Source of the DNA: Terriglobales bacterium
GTDB taxonomy: Bacteria; Acidobacteriota; Terriglobia; Terriglobales; Acidobacteriaceae
NCBI GenBank assembly: GCA_025936825.1
Contig: JAICSO010000017.1
Span: 1 to 64,000, forward strand
DNA: 64,000 nt
Direction: 5' to 3'
Of the stretch, positions 8,343-16,031 are shown piece after piece. The stretch's first letter is position 1; every line of letters begins with the position of its first letter. A program made the position numbers and the translations under genes. The notes beneath the pieces were generated by a model. That model saw only the letters and a program-made list of their open reading frames with translations. It was not told the DNA's origin and ran no database searches.

Positions 8343-8741
8343 ATGAAGTTGACCGATCCGGTCGCAGACATGCTGGCGCGAATTCGCAACGCGATCCGCG
8401 CGCGGCACCAAAAGGTGGATATACCCGCTTCCAACTTGAAGCTGGAGATTGCCCGCATTCTCAAGGAAGAGGGCTACGTCTCGAATTTCAAGCCGACGGA
8501 AGAGGAAGGCCACAAGGTCATCCGTGTCTACCTGAAGTACGACAACAATAACGAAGCCGCGATTTCGAATGTGGCGCGCATTTCTCGTCCTGGCTGCCGC
8601 GTGTACGTGCGCCGCAACGAGATTCCGCGTGTACTTGGCGGCCTCGGGATCAATATTCTTACGACGCCTCGCGGCGTCATGACTGGCCGCGCGGCCCGCA
8701 AAGCCGGTGTCGGAGGCGAAGTCCTCTGCGAAGTTTGGTAA
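8343..8741 (+). CDS. rpsH: 30S ribosomal protein S8
   Basis: S8 binds central-domain 16S rRNA and represses the spc operon in enterobacteria. The ATG at 8343 gives MKLTDPVADMLARIRNAI and a 132-residue product of normal length. The open frame runs further upstream only because it reads through a repeat. The C-terminal signature LTTPRGVMTGRAARKAGVGG is present. An AGGAG motif (8328-8332) lies upstream of the start. Confidence 0.97.
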   Translation: MKLTDPVADMLARIRNAIRARHQKVDIPASNLKLEIARILKEEGYVSNFKPTEEEGHKVIRVYLKYDNNNEAAISNVARISRPGCRVYVRRNEIPRVLGGLGINILTTPRGVMTGRAARKAGVGGEVLCEVW

Positions 8742-8743
8742 CT

Positions 8744-8823
8744 AGCCGTTAGCCGTCAGCCGTCAGCCATCAGGAAGAGCTGACGTGGTTTTGCTGAAGG
8801 CTAAGGGCTGAAGGCTGAAGGCT
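8744..8823 (+). repeat. Heptamer-repeat hairpin, AGCCGTC dialect
   Basis: The left arm (8744-8773) reads AGCCGTT/AGCCGTC/AGCCGTC/AGCCATC. The right arm (8794-8823) reads CTGAAGG/CTAAGGG/CTGAAGG/CTGAAGG. By eye 24 of 30 positions pair. The right arm ends 2 nt before the rplF ATG, so GAAGG within it is the only Shine-Dalgarno candidate. Confidence 0.85.
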
Positions 8824-8825
8824 CT

Positions 8826-9365
8826 ATGTCACGAATTGGAAAAAAGCCGATCGCATTGCCCAAGGGCGTGACGATCAAAGTGGAAGGAAATCTGGTTGCT
8901 GTCCAGGGGCCGAAGGGCAAACTGGACACGCGCATCCCTGCCGGCATCAAGGTCGAACAGCAGGACGGGCACATCGTTGCCTTGCGCCAGAACGACTCGC
9001 AGGCTGCGCTGCATGGGCTTACTCGCGCGCTGGTGAACAACGCAGTCGAAGGTGTCACCAGAGGCTGGACCCGCGAACTGGAAATCGTCGGAATCGGCTA
9101 CCGCGCCGAAATGAAGGGCAAAGGCACGGTGGTGTTCACGCTGGGCTACTCGCATCCGATCGAGTATCCGTTGCCGACCGGTATCGATGTTGCTGTCGAC
9201 CCGAAGCAGACGCGTTTGACTGTGACCGGAATCGATCGCCAGAAGGTGGGACAAGTTGCTGCGGAAATGCGCGCGCTGCGTCCACCGGATCCGTACAAGA
9301 ACAAAGGCGTGCGCTATGCAGGCGAGCGCCTGAAGAAGAAGGTTGGAAAGACAGGGGCGAAGTAA
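8826..9365 (+). CDS. rplF: 50S ribosomal protein L6
   Basis: L6 lies near the sarcin-ricin loop and GTPase-associated region. The 179-residue product begins [19 protein letters not shown] and ends with the signature [20 protein letters not shown]. Both duplicated L6 domains are present at normal length. The start codon abuts the right arm of a heptamer hairpin. Confidence 0.98.
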   Translation: MSRIGKKPIALPKGVTIKVEGNLVAVQGPKGKLDTRIPAGIKVEQQDGHIVALRQNDSQAALHGLTRALVNNAVEGVTRGWTRELEIVGIGYRAEMKGKGTVVFTLGYSHPIEYPLPTGIDVAVDPKQTRLTVTGIDRQKVGQVAAEMRALRPPDPYKNKGVRYAGERLKKKVGKTGAK

Positions 9366-9366
9366 C

Positions 9367-9475
9367 GCTGTTGGTTCTTGGCTGTTGGTTGTTGGCCAAG
9401 ACCGTTGTTGCAAGCCGAATCCGTTGGCGAGGGATGTTGGTTTTGCCAACAACCAAGAGCCAACAACCAAGAGCT
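9367..9475 (+). repeat. Heptamer-repeat hairpin, GTTGTTG dialect
   Basis: The left arm (9367-9400) reads GCTGTTG/GTTCTTG/GCTGTTG/GTTGTTG. The right arm (9445-9475) reads CCAACAA/CCAAGAG/CCAACAA/CCAAGAG. Complementarity is near complete over about 29 nt, enclosing a 44-nt centre. It ends 5 nt before rplR. Confidence 0.85.
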
Positions 9476-9480
9476 GATTT

Positions 9481-9846
9481 ATGCTGACACAAATCTCTAA
9501 AAACGGAACGCGGCGCCGAGTGCACGATCGCATTCGCAAGAAGGTGCTGGGCACCTCAGAGCGGCCGCGGCTGAATGTTTATCGTTCGCTAAACCACATT
9601 TACGTTCAGGTCATTGACGATCTCAAGGGCCAGACTCTGGTTTCCGCGAGCACCGCGGAAGGCAAAAAAGAGTCGCGTACAAAGGGCGGAAACGTCGCTT
9701 CGGCCAAGGCAATCGGCAAAGCCATTGCCGAGAAGGCGAAAGCCAAGGGAATTGAAAAGGTTGTTTTTGACCGCGGCGGCTACATTTATCACGGGCGCGT
9801 GAAGGCGATTGCCGATGCCGCCCGCGAAGCGGGATTGCAGTTTTAA
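9481..9846 (+). CDS. rplR: 50S ribosomal protein L18
   Basis: L18 delivers and anchors 5S rRNA with L5. The 121-residue product carries [29 protein letters not shown] and [26 protein letters not shown] (ends VVFDRG and REAGL), the standard C-terminal signature. Length is normal. No purine-rich Shine-Dalgarno is present; CCAAGAGCTGATTT of the repeat precedes the ATG. Confidence 0.97.
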   Translation: MLTQISKNGTRRRVHDRIRKKVLGTSERPRLNVYRSLNHIYVQVIDDLKGQTLVSASTAEGKKESRTKGGNVASAKAIGKAIAEKAKAKGIEKVVFDRGGYIYHGRVKAIADAAREAGLQF

Positions 9847-9848
9847 AG

Positions 9849-9920
9849 CAGTGAGCGGCGAGTAGTGAGCCGCGAGCGAACTTAAGATCGCTCACCGCTC
9901 ATAGCTCAAAGCTCGGAGCT
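9849..9920 (+). repeat. Heptamer-repeat hairpin, GTGAGCG dialect
   Basis: The left arm (9849-9879) reads GTGAGCG/GCGAGTA/GTGAGCC/GCGAGCG. The right arm (9888-9920) reads CGCTCAC/CGCTCAT/AGCTCAA/AGCTCGG. The arms pair imperfectly across an 8-nt loop, ending 8 nt before rpsE. Confidence 0.8.
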
Positions 9921-9928
9921 AGGAAATT

Positions 9929-10438
9929 ATGCCAACAGTTGTTAAGAAACTCGATGCGGGCGCGTTCCAACTGAAGGACCAGGTGGTCGCGATCAACCGC
10001 GTGACGAAAGTCGTGAAGGGCGGCAAGAACCTGTCATTTGCGGCGCTAGTGGTTGTCGGGGATCCGAGTGCTGCTGTCGTCGGCTACGGTTCCGGCAAGG
10101 CGAAAGAAGTGCCCCAAGCGATCCGCAAGGGAATTGAGTCCGCGAAGAAGAACCTGGTGAGGGTGAACCTGACGCAGACCAGCATTCCGCACACGGTGCT
10201 CGGGCGCTTCGGTTCCGGCATGGTTCTGCTAAAGCCGGCTCCTGAAGGAACTGGCGTGATCGCCGGCGGCGCAGTGCGAGCGGTCATGACTTCCGCGGGT
10301 GTGCAGAATGTGCTGACCAAGTCGATTGGCACAACCAATCCGCACAACGTGATTAAGGCCACCTTCGATGCGCTGAAAAAACTTAAAAACAAGGAACTCG
10401 TTGCCGGCGTGCGCGGCAAGGCGGCGGAGGAGTTGTAA
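9929..10438 (+). CDS. rpsE: 30S ribosomal protein S5
   Basis: S5 contributes to decoding accuracy and mRNA unwinding at the entry site. The 169-residue product has [27 protein letters not shown] (ends VVAINR and VVVGD), [17 protein letters not shown] and [20 protein letters not shown]. An AGGAAATT motif before the ATG resembles a Shine-Dalgarno. Its stop overlaps the rpmD start by one base (TAATG). Confidence 0.97.
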   Translation: MPTVVKKLDAGAFQLKDQVVAINRVTKVVKGGKNLSFAALVVVGDPSAAVVGYGSGKAKEVPQAIRKGIESAKKNLVRVNLTQTSIPHTVLGRFGSGMVLLKPAPEGTGVIAGGAVRAVMTSAGVQNVLTKSIGTTNPHNVIKATFDALKKLKNKELVAGVRGKAAEEL

Positions 10439-10641
10439 TGGCGGCAAAAAAGACAACTGCTAGCGGAGGCACTCTGCGCCTGAAGTATGTGCGCTCCAAG
10501 ATCTGCACTCCGGTGAAGCACAAGAAAGTCGTTCAGGGACTCGGGTTCACGCGGCTGAATCAGGTCATCGAGCGCCCGGATACCCCGTCCATTCGCGGCA
10601 TGGTTGCCAAGGTGCCGCATTTGGTGGAGATCGTTCAGTAG
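10438..10641 (+). CDS. rpmD: 50S ribosomal protein L30
   Basis: L30 is a small peripheral 50S protein. The 67-residue product has LKYVRSKICTPVKHKKVVQG then LGFTRLNQVIERPDTPSIRGM and KVPHLVEI, matching the family. The N-terminus carries about 12 extra residues. It overlaps rpsE by one base, suggesting coupled translation. Confidence 0.95.
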   Translation: MAAKKTTASGGTLRLKYVRSKICTPVKHKKVVQGLGFTRLNQVIERPDTPSIRGMVAKVPHLVEIVQ

Positions 10642-10645
10642 CTCT

Positions 10646-10715
10646 CAGCCATCAGCCATCAGCCATCAGGAAAACCTGAACAAGCTGACGGCTGAGGGCT
10701 GACGGCTGAAGGCTG
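10646..10715 (+). repeat. Heptamer-repeat hairpin, AGCCATC dialect
   Basis: The left arm (10646-10669) is three perfect AGCCATC-type units. The right arm (10684-10715) reads GCTGACG/GCTGAGG/GCTGACG/GCTGAAG. They enclose 14 nt, and the right arm ends 5 nt before the rplO ATG. Confidence 0.85.
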
Positions 10716-10720
10716 GTTTT

Positions 10721-11158
10721 ATGAATTTATCCAACATTCGTGCACCGCGGAAAGCGGCAGAAAACAAGAAGCGAGTCGGACGCGGTATGGGATCCGGCAT
10801 GGGCAAGACCTCGACCCGCGGACATAAGGGCCAGCGCTCGCGCAGCGGTTCGCGCCTGCTGCGCGGTTTTGAAGGCGGCCAGATGCCATTGCATCGCCGT
10901 CTGCCGAAGCGCGGCTTCACCAACATCTTTCGCGAAGAATTCAGTGTAGTGAACCTGGACAAGCTGGCTGGGCTCGGTGAGAAGACGATCAATCCTGAGG
11001 TGTTGCAGAAGGCGGGACTTGCCAGCGCTAAGCGCCGAGTCAAGATTCTGGGCGACGGCGAGTTGACGAGCGCGATTACGGTGCAGGCGCATAAGTTTTC
11101 CAAGTCCGCGCAGGAAAAGATTACCAAGGCGGGCGGCAAGGCAGAGGTACTGCAGTAA
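10721..11158 (+). CDS. rplO: 50S ribosomal protein L15
   Basis: L15 is a late-assembly 50S protein. The 145-residue product shows KRVGRGMGSGMGKTSTRGHKGQ near residues 17-38 and RGFEGGQMPLHRRLPKRGF, both diagnostic, then the globular C-terminal domain. It is followed by a heptamer gap and secY, the usual neighbour. Confidence 0.97.
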   Translation: MNLSNIRAPRKAAENKKRVGRGMGSGMGKTSTRGHKGQRSRSGSRLLRGFEGGQMPLHRRLPKRGFTNIFREEFSVVNLDKLAGLGEKTINPEVLQKAGLASAKRRVKILGDGELTSAITVQAHKFSKSAQEKITKAGGKAEVLQ

Positions 11159-11161
11159 TGA

Positions 11162-11240
11162 GCTGTGCGCAGCGAGCAATGAGCGGCGAGCGACATGCTG
11201 AGCTGATCGCTCAAAGCTCAGCGCTCGATGCTCGCTGCCG
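11162..11240 (+). repeat. Heptamer-repeat hairpin, GCGAGCA dialect
   Basis: CAGCGAG/CAATGAG/CGGCGAG units (from 11171) are followed by GCTCAAA/GCTCAGC/GCTCGAT/GCTCGCT units, the complementary type. The gap lies between rplO and secY. Confidence 0.75.
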
Positions 11241-11248
11241 AGGTTTTT

Positions 11249-12637
11249 ATGTTTGATAAGTTTGCAAACATTTTTCGCATTCCCGACCTGCGCAAGCGAA
11301 TCTTCTTCACGCTTGGGCTGCTTGCCGTTTACCGCATTGGCGGACACATTCCGATCCCGGGTGTGAATTCCGATCTCTTCGCGCAGTACATTCAGCAGAA
11401 CCGCGGTACCCTGCTGGGCTTCGTGGATCTGTTCTCCGGCGGGCAATTCCGGCGCATGACAATTTTTGCGCTCGGAATCATGCCGTACATTACCTCGTCC
11501 ATCATTCTGCAACTGCTCACGGTGGTTTATGAGCCGCTGGCAAAACTGCAGAAAGAAGGCGAACTCGGCCGGAAGAAGATCACGATGTGGACCCGCTACC
11601 TGACGCTCTTGCTCAGTGCGGTACAGTCCTTTGGAATTGGTTGGAGCCTGCAGCACTCGACGGGAGGTTTCGTAACCAACCCCGGCTACGCGTTCATGGC
11701 CATGACAGTTCTCACCTTGACCACGGGCAGCGTATTCATTATGTGGTTGGGCGAGCAGATCACCGAGCGCGGCGTCGGCAACGGAATGTCGCTGCTGATC
11801 TTCGCTGGGATCGTGGTCGGCCTGCCGCGCGGAATCATGGACCTCGCCGACAAGATTAAAAACATGACGTGGGGCCCCGCGACATTCCCGCTGATGATTG
11901 CTCTGCTCGTGCTCATGGTCGTGGTGGTCGCATTCATTGTGTACGTCGAACGCAGTGAGCGCCGAATTCCGGTGCAGTATGCGAAGCGAATCATCGGCCG
12001 CCGCATGATGGGTGGCCAATCGACTCACCTCCCGATGAAGGTCAATGCCGGCGGTGTGATGCCGGTCATTTTTGCCTCTTCCATCGTTACCATTCCGCAG
12101 ACCATGTTTTATGGCCTGCGAGATAACCGCTATTTGGGCGGTGTGATGGAGGCCCTGAAGTGGGGCGAACCGCTCTATACGGTGCTGTACGCACTTGGCA
12201 TCATCTTCTTCGCGTACTTTTACATTTCGATCATCTTCAACCCGAATGAAGTTGCGGACAACATGCGCAAGTACGGTGGGTTCATTCCCGGCATTCGTCC
12301 CGGAAAGCGCACTGCGGATCACATCAACGAGATCCTGACTCGCATCACGCTGGTGGGCGCTCTTTACCTGATCATCATCTCCTTTATTCCGGAATGGCTG
12401 ATGGTTGGTATTCACCTGAACCACCTGTTCCGGCCGCTCGGTCCGTTCTTCGAGCGACTGCCGAACTGGGTGTTGAACGGGTTGAATGTAAACTTTTACT
12501 TTGGCGGTACGTCGTTGCTGATCGTGGTGGGTGTCGCGATGGATACGATCAATCAGGTTGAGTCACAGTTGATCATGCGCCACTACGACGGATTCACGCC
12601 CAAGAGCGGAAGAGTGCGGGGAAGAAGGGGTTGGTAG
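11249..12637 (+). CDS. secY: Preprotein translocase subunit SecY
   Basis: SecY forms the protein-conducting channel in the inner membrane, with SecE and SecG. The ATG at 11249 (MFDKFANIFRIPDLRKRI) is chosen; the in-frame ATG at 11228 lies inside a repeat and has no Shine-Dalgarno. The 462-residue product has the GGHIPIPGVN plug-proximal region, the VVVAFIVYVERSERRIPVQYAKR cytoplasmic loop (ends VVVAFI and QYAKR) and many hydrophobic segments consistent with ten helices. Confidence 0.97.
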   Translation: MFDKFANIFRIPDLRKRIFFTLGLLAVYRIGGHIPIPGVNSDLFAQYIQQNRGTLLGFVDLFSGGQFRRMTIFALGIMPYITSSIILQLLTVVYEPLAKLQKEGELGRKKITMWTRYLTLLLSAVQSFGIGWSLQHSTGGFVTNPGYAFMAMTVLTLTTGSVFIMWLGEQITERGVGNGMSLLIFAGIVVGLPRGIMDLADKIKNMTWGPATFPLMIALLVLMVVVVAFIVYVERSERRIPVQYAKRIIGRRMMGGQSTHLPMKVNAGGVMPVIFASSIVTIPQTMFYGLRDNRYLGGVMEALKWGEPLYTVLYALGIIFFAYFYISIIFNPNEVADNMRKYGGFIPGIRPGKRTADHINEILTRITLVGALYLIIISFIPEWLMVGIHLNHLFRPLGPFFERLPNWVLNGLNVNFYFGGTSLLIVVGVAMDTINQVESQLIMRHYDGFTPKSGRVRGRRGW

Positions 12638-12643
12638 GAAGAT

Positions 12644-12702
12644 GTCAGTAGCTAGCTAAACCAGGTTTTGCTAACAACTGCCTACTAGCAACTGGCTACT
12701 GA
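12644..12702 (+). repeat. Degenerate heptamer arms (secY-adk gap)
   Basis: A left arm CAGTAGCTAGCTA (from 12646) and a right arm CTACTAGCAACTGGCTACTG (12682-12701) are partly complementary and keep a 7-nt period. This is one of the most eroded copies. Confidence 0.55.
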
Positions 12703-12734
12703 ATTGGGGAGCGGTCGGGAGACCGAAGTACGAT

Positions 12735-13493
12735 GTGTCAGTAATTTTGGGTCAGGAGCAGGTTGGGGCCAGGTCGGTGGAGCAGACACTGCGAAACATC
12801 GGACCCGTTGTGCTGCTCGGGCCTCCAGGCGCAGGCAAGGGCACGCAATCCAAGCGGATTACGCAGCACTACCGGATTCCGCAGGTTTCGACGGGCGACT
12901 TGCTCCGTGAGCACGTCAAGCAGGGAACGCCGCTGGGAGTGCAGGTTCGGGACCTGATCGCCAGGGGCGAGTTGGTTTCCGATCACCTGGTTTGTGACAT
13001 TGTCGCCTGGCGCCTTCGCGAAACGGATGCGCAGCGCGGGTTCATCCTCGATGGGTTTCCGCGCACGGCAAAGCAGGCAGTTTGGCTGGACTCGTTCCTG
13101 AAGTTCGAGTTTGGCGATACGGGTAAATGGGCGGCATGGCTGCCAATTGTGGTCTGTATCAAGGTGGATTATAATAAGTTGTTGCTCCGGATTACTGGAC
13201 GCAGGACTTGTCCCACCTGTGGGCGGATCTACAACGTCCATTCCCAGCCGCCGCTTGTTGATGAAATCTGTGATGTTGACGGCTCCAAGCTGGTCACCCG
13301 TGATGATGACCGCGAGGAAGTCATACGGGAGCGCCTTGACGCCTATGAGCGTCAGACCAAGCCGGTAGCAGAGCACTATGGCAGGCTAGGTCGCGTGGTG
13401 GAGGTCAATGGCGACCTTCCCGTGGATGAAGTGACGGCCAGCCTGATCGAAGCGATTGATCAAGGCGCCCACGGAGCAGCAGGGAGTAGTTAG
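12735..13493 (+). CDS. adk: Adenylate kinase
   Basis: The enzyme interconverts AMP plus ATP and two ADP. Walker A GPPGAGKGTQS is near residues 29-39, STGDLLREHV and GFPRTAKQA follow in family order. The LID carries a zinc-type CPTCG...CDVDG set. The listed GTG start gives 252 residues with an unusual 22-residue stretch before the nucleotide fold, so the true start could be further in. It sits between secY and map, the usual place. Confidence 0.94.
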   Translation: MSVILGQEQVGARSVEQTLRNIGPVVLLGPPGAGKGTQSKRITQHYRIPQVSTGDLLREHVKQGTPLGVQVRDLIARGELVSDHLVCDIVAWRLRETDAQRGFILDGFPRTAKQAVWLDSFLKFEFGDTGKWAAWLPIVVCIKVDYNKLLLRITGRRTCPTCGRIYNVHSQPPLVDEICDVDGSKLVTRDDDREEVIRERLDAYERQTKPVAEHYGRLGRVVEVNGDLPVDEVTASLIEAIDQGAHGAAGSS

Positions 13494-13496
13494 CGA

Positions 13497-14246
13497 ATGG
13501 TGGTCTGCAAGTCGCAGTCGGAACTCGACAAAATGCGGCGCAGTGGCCACATCGTGCGTCAGGTGCTCGATGAGCTTCGCGCGATGGTCGCGCCGGGCAT
13601 TAGCACGATGGACCTGGAAAAGCTGGCAGAGCGCCGGATCAAAGAATCCGGAGCGAAGCCAGCGTTCAAGGGATACTACGGTTATCCGTGTGTGCTGTGC
13701 ACGTCGATTAACGACGAGATCGTGCATGGGATTCCCTCTGCGAAGCGAGTTTTGAAGACGGGCGATATTGTTTCGATCGACTGCGGCGTGGTGCTTGATG
13801 GTTATTACGGAGACGCGGCGATCACAGTAGCAGTGGGCGATTTGGTTTCGCCCGAGCGCAAAAAGCTGATGGAAGTGACCGAGCAGTCGCTGTACAAGGC
13901 GATTGAGAAGGTCAAGATCGGAAACACGATCAGCGACATTGGCGGCGCCGTTCAAGAGTTTGTGGAAGCCGCCGGCTTCAGCGTGGTTCGCGAGTTTGTG
14001 GGTCACGGCATCGGGACCAAGCTGCACGAAGAGCCGCAGGTCCCGAATTTTCGTTCGCGCGGCGCTGATATGCGGTTGCGCGAAGGTATGGTGCTCGCGA
14101 TCGAGCCGATGGTGAACACCGGAGGCCCGGAAGCGCGAGTGCTGGAAGATAAGTGGACTGCGGTGACGTTGGACGGCAGTTCCAGCGCGCATTTCGAGCA
14201 TTGCGTGGCAGTGACGAGAAATGGGCCGTTGATTTTGACGCAGTAG
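13497..14246 (+). CDS. map: Methionine aminopeptidase type I
   Basis: This cytosolic dimetal enzyme removes the initiator methionine. The 249-residue product shows all five expected metal ligands: Asp in VSIDCGV, Asp in YYGDAA, His in GHGIGTKLHE, Glu in AIEPMV and Glu in FEHCVAV. Length is normal. The ATG lies 3 nt after the adk stop, so the pair is probably cotranscribed and coupled. Confidence 0.97.
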   Translation: MVVCKSQSELDKMRRSGHIVRQVLDELRAMVAPGISTMDLEKLAERRIKESGAKPAFKGYYGYPCVLCTSINDEIVHGIPSAKRVLKTGDIVSIDCGVVLDGYYGDAAITVAVGDLVSPERKKLMEVTEQSLYKAIEKVKIGNTISDIGGAVQEFVEAAGFSVVREFVGHGIGTKLHEEPQVPNFRSRGADMRLREGMVLAIEPMVNTGGPEARVLEDKWTAVTLDGSSSAHFEHCVAVTRNGPLILTQ

Positions 14247-14254
14247 AAGCTGCG

Positions 14255-14318
14255 AGCCTTTAGCTCTTAGCTTTTAGCCAAATCGTGACTTGGTTCAAGC
14301 TAAAGGCTAAGAGCTGAG
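14255..14318 (+). repeat. Heptamer-repeat hairpin, AGCTTTT dialect
   Basis: The left arm (14255-14279) reads AGCCTTT/AGCTCTT/AGCTTTT/AGCC. The right arm (14298-14318) reads AGCTAAA/GGCTAAG/AGCTGAG. They pair well over about 20 nt. The right arm ends 4 nt before the truncated infA copy. Confidence 0.8.
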
Positions 14319-14322
14319 GTGC

Positions 14323-14391
14323 ATGAGCAAAGAAGACGTGATTGAAGTTGAGGCGTCTAGCGGGCGTCTGAGACCGCTGCCGAAATCCTGA
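14323..14391 (+). pseudogene. Truncated duplicate of the infA 5' end
   Basis: A 22-codon frame reads MSKEDVIEVEASSGRLRPLPKS. It aligns with the start of the real infA about 110 bp downstream ([20 protein letters not shown]): the first nine residues differ at one position, and a shared PLP follows. The stop TGA lies inside TCCTGAGCGAAGCGAAGGATC, an inverted REP-like unit, which suggests the copy was cut by repeat insertion or recombination. A functional leader peptide is possible but less likely. Confidence 0.7.
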
Positions 14392-14407
14392 GCGAAGCGA
14401 AGGATCT
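14386..14407 (-). repeat. REP-like unit, inverted copy
   Basis: On the minus strand this reads GATCCTTCGCTTCGCTCAGG, the core of the GGTCCTTCG...AGGATGACA family seen at 8231 and 25896. It is the only inverted copy noticed. It terminates the infA-like fragment. Confidence 0.65.
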
Positions 14408-14430
14408 GTTGGACGGGTAAATAGGAGCTA

Positions 14431-14649
14431 ATGAGTAAGGAAGACGCGATCGAAGTGATGGCAACGGTCGTCGAACCGCTGCCCAACGCCATGTTCAAGG
14501 TGGAACTGGAAAACAAGCACCAGGTGCTGGCGCACGTTTCCGGGAAAATGCGCAAGAATTTCATTCGCATTCTTCCGGGAGACAAAGTCGCAGTCGAGCT
14601 CTCGCCGTACGATCTGAATCGCGGAAGAATTGTTTACCGCTACAAATGA
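14431..14649 (+). CDS. infA: Translation initiation factor IF-1
   Basis: IF-1 is an S1/OB-fold factor that occupies the 30S A site during initiation. The 72-residue product begins [19 protein letters not shown] and ends [15 protein letters not shown], full length for the family. TAGGAG (14421-14426) before the ATG is a good Shine-Dalgarno. It lies between map and rpmJ, the conserved position, and directly after a truncated duplicate of its own 5' end. Confidence 0.97.
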   Translation: MSKEDAIEVMATVVEPLPNAMFKVELENKHQVLAHVSGKMRKNFIRILPGDKVAVELSPYDLNRGRIVYRYK

Positions 14650-14655
14650 CGCCTC

Positions 14656-14705
14656 GCGTCAGCCAGGGCTTCCCTGATGGCTGACGGCTGATGGCTGAAG
14701 GCTGG
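14656..14705 (+). repeat. Heptamer-repeat hairpin before rpmJ
   Basis: A short left arm (GCGTCAGCCAGGGC, 14656-14669) is followed by GATGGCT/GACGGCT/GATGGCT/GAAGGCT units (14676-14703). The GAAGG of the last unit sits at Shine-Dalgarno distance from the rpmJ start. Confidence 0.7.
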
Positions 14706-14708
14706 GTT

Positions 14709-14822
14709 ATGAAGGTTCGAGCATCGGTTAAGAAAATTTGCGACAAGTGCAAGATCATCCATCGCAAGGGTGTGGTGCGCGTGATCTGCACAAATACGAA
14801 ACATAAACAGCGGCAAGGATAG
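14709..14822 (+). CDS. rpmJ: 50S ribosomal protein L36
   Basis: The 37-residue product reads [20 protein letters not shown] and continues with [10 protein letters not shown], then a basic end. The zinc ligands C11 and C14 and the later C27 and H32 are at the usual spacing. This is the zinc-containing (C+) form. The gene is too short for many ORF finders. It sits between infA and rpsM as in most bacteria. Confidence 0.95.
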   Translation: MKVRASVKKICDKCKIIHRKGVVRVICTNTKHKQRQG

Positions 14823-14828
14823 CAGCAA

Positions 14829-14886
14829 GCCGTGAGCGGCGAGCTGCGAGCAAATACAAGTCGCTCGGAGCTCGAAGCTCACAGCT
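14829..14886 (+). repeat. Heptamer-repeat hairpin, GTGAGCG dialect (rpmJ-rpsM gap)
   Basis: A left arm CCGTGAGCGGCGAGCTGCGAGC (14830-14851, split as CGTGAGC/GGCGAGC/TGCGAGC) faces a right arm GCTCGGA/GCTCGAA/GCTCACA (14863-14883). Confidence 0.75.
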
Positions 14887-14902
14887 TTAGCAAGAACGGG
14901 AG

Positions 14903-14956
14903 GGCACGACTTCAGTCGTGCCTCTCGAGAAAAATCAACGAGCGGCTTTAGCCGCT
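14903..14956 (+). repeat. Two perfect short hairpins (REP-like)
   Basis: GGCACGAC TTCA GTCGTGCC (14903-14922) is a perfect 8-bp stem with a 4-nt loop. AGCGGC TTTA GCCGCT (14941-14956) is a perfect 6-bp stem. Neither is followed by a U-tract. They precede rpsM by 13 nt. Confidence 0.7.
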
Positions 14957-14969
14957 GAGGTCAGGATTT

Positions 14970-15356
14970 ATGGCACGTATCGCAGGCGTCGATCTTCCGC
15001 GGAACAAGCGGTCGTTTATCGCGCTCACTTACATTTACGGGATCGGCGTTTCGCGCGCGACCCGCATCCTCGAAGAAGCCAACGTGGATCCCATGAAGAA
15101 GATCCAGGATCTGGGCGAGGAAGAGGTCAACCGCATTCGCCAGGTTATCGAAGGCGAAGGCTTAGTTGAGGGCGACCTGCGCAAGGAAATTTCGATGAGC
15201 ATCAAGCGGCTCATCGAAATCGGCTCCTATCGCGGAAACCGCCATCGCCGCAACCTGCCGGTCCGAGGACAGCGCACTCATACGAACGCGCGCACCCGCA
15301 AAGGCCCGCGTAAAGGTACTGTCGCGAATAAGAAGAAGGCGGCGGCAAAGACATAA
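14970..15356 (+). CDS. rpsM: 30S ribosomal protein S13
   Basis: S13 forms head-to-50S bridges and contacts P-site tRNA. The 128-residue product begins [20 protein letters not shown], has [14 protein letters not shown], and ends with the basic [21 protein letters not shown]-type signature plus a lysine tail. It begins the alpha-operon part of the cluster. A GGTCAGGATTT stretch lies before the ATG. Confidence 0.97.
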   Translation: MARIAGVDLPRNKRSFIALTYIYGIGVSRATRILEEANVDPMKKIQDLGEEEVNRIRQVIEGEGLVEGDLRKEISMSIKRLIEIGSYRGNRHRRNLPVRGQRTHTNARTRKGPRKGTVANKKKAAAKT

Positions 15357-15360
15357 CCAC

Positions 15361-15459
15361 GTCGCCGGTCGTTGGTCGTCGGTCGTTGGCCAACACCGGT
15401 GCTGCAAGAGCAAGTGGTGTTGCGAACGACGAACGACGAACGACCAACGACTAAGGACC
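15361..15459 (+). repeat. Heptamer-repeat hairpin, CGGTCGT dialect
   Basis: The left arm (15361-15391) reads CGGTCGT/TGGTCGT/CGGTCGT/TGGCC. The right arm (15424-15459) reads GAACGAC/GAACGAC/GAACGAC/CAACGAC/TAAGGAC. The enclosed centre is about 32 nt. The right arm ends 3 nt before the rpsK ATG. Confidence 0.85.
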
Positions 15460-15462
15460 AAA

Positions 15463-15900
15463 ATGGCTAAACCAGCAGCAGCAGCGGGCGGCGCAGCAGC
15501 CGCACCGGAGAAGAAGGGCAAGAAGAAAACCTTCAAGAAGAAGGAACGCAAGCACGTCTCGTTTGGCGTCGTGCACATTCAGGCGTCCTTCAACAACACG
15601 ATCGTCACGATCTCCGACCAGGCCGGAAACGTCCTGTCGTGGAAGAGTTCGGGGTCGCTTGGATTCCGCGGATCGCGTAAAGGTACGCCATTCGCCGCGC
15701 AGCAGGCGGCCAGCAACGCCGCCAACATGGCGCGCGATCACGGTGTGCGCAGCGTGGAAGTGCGCGTGAGCGGGCCGGGATCGGGCCGTGAGTCGGCAAT
15801 CCGTGCGCTGCAGGCCGCAGGCATCGAAGTTCGCGCCATCAAGGACGTCACGCCGATTCCGCACAACGGGTGCAGGCCGCCAAAGAGACGCAGAGTGTAG
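15463..15900 (+). CDS. rpsK: 30S ribosomal protein S11
   Basis: S11 contacts the E-site mRNA on the 30S platform. The 145-residue product has [39 protein letters not shown] and the C-terminal [18 protein letters not shown], all diagnostic. An Ala/Gly/Lys-rich N-terminal extension of about 25 residues precedes the domain. Confidence 0.97.
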   Translation: MAKPAAAAGGAAAAPEKKGKKKTFKKKERKHVSFGVVHIQASFNNTIVTISDQAGNVLSWKSSGSLGFRGSRKGTPFAAQQAASNAANMARDHGVRSVEVRVSGPGSGRESAIRALQAAGIEVRAIKDVTPIPHNGCRPPKRRRV

Positions 15901-15971
15901 TTTCCAGTTTCCAGTTTCGAGTTTCAACTTCGGTGGTTGCGCGAAACTTGAAACTATGAAACTCGAAACTG
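15901..15971 (+). repeat. Heptamer-repeat hairpin, AGTTTCC dialect
   Basis: The left arm (15901-15928) reads AGTTTCC/AGTTTCG/AGTTTCA. The right arm (15942-15971) reads GAAACTT/GAAACTA/TGAAACT/CGAAACT. Pairing is extensive. The same dialect is used in the next two gaps. Confidence 0.8.
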
Positions 15972-16031
15972 ATTTTCAACCGGGAAGAAGGGAAGCCAAT
16001 CCTGTAAACCGGTTTCAATAAGGAGAGAAAC

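Noticed and set aside
10727-12424. A 565-codon open frame on the minus strand opposite rplO and secY
   Set aside because: It is a shadow of highly conserved plus-strand genes; its translation is rich in His/Arg with no domain, typical of antisense frames in GC-rich DNA.
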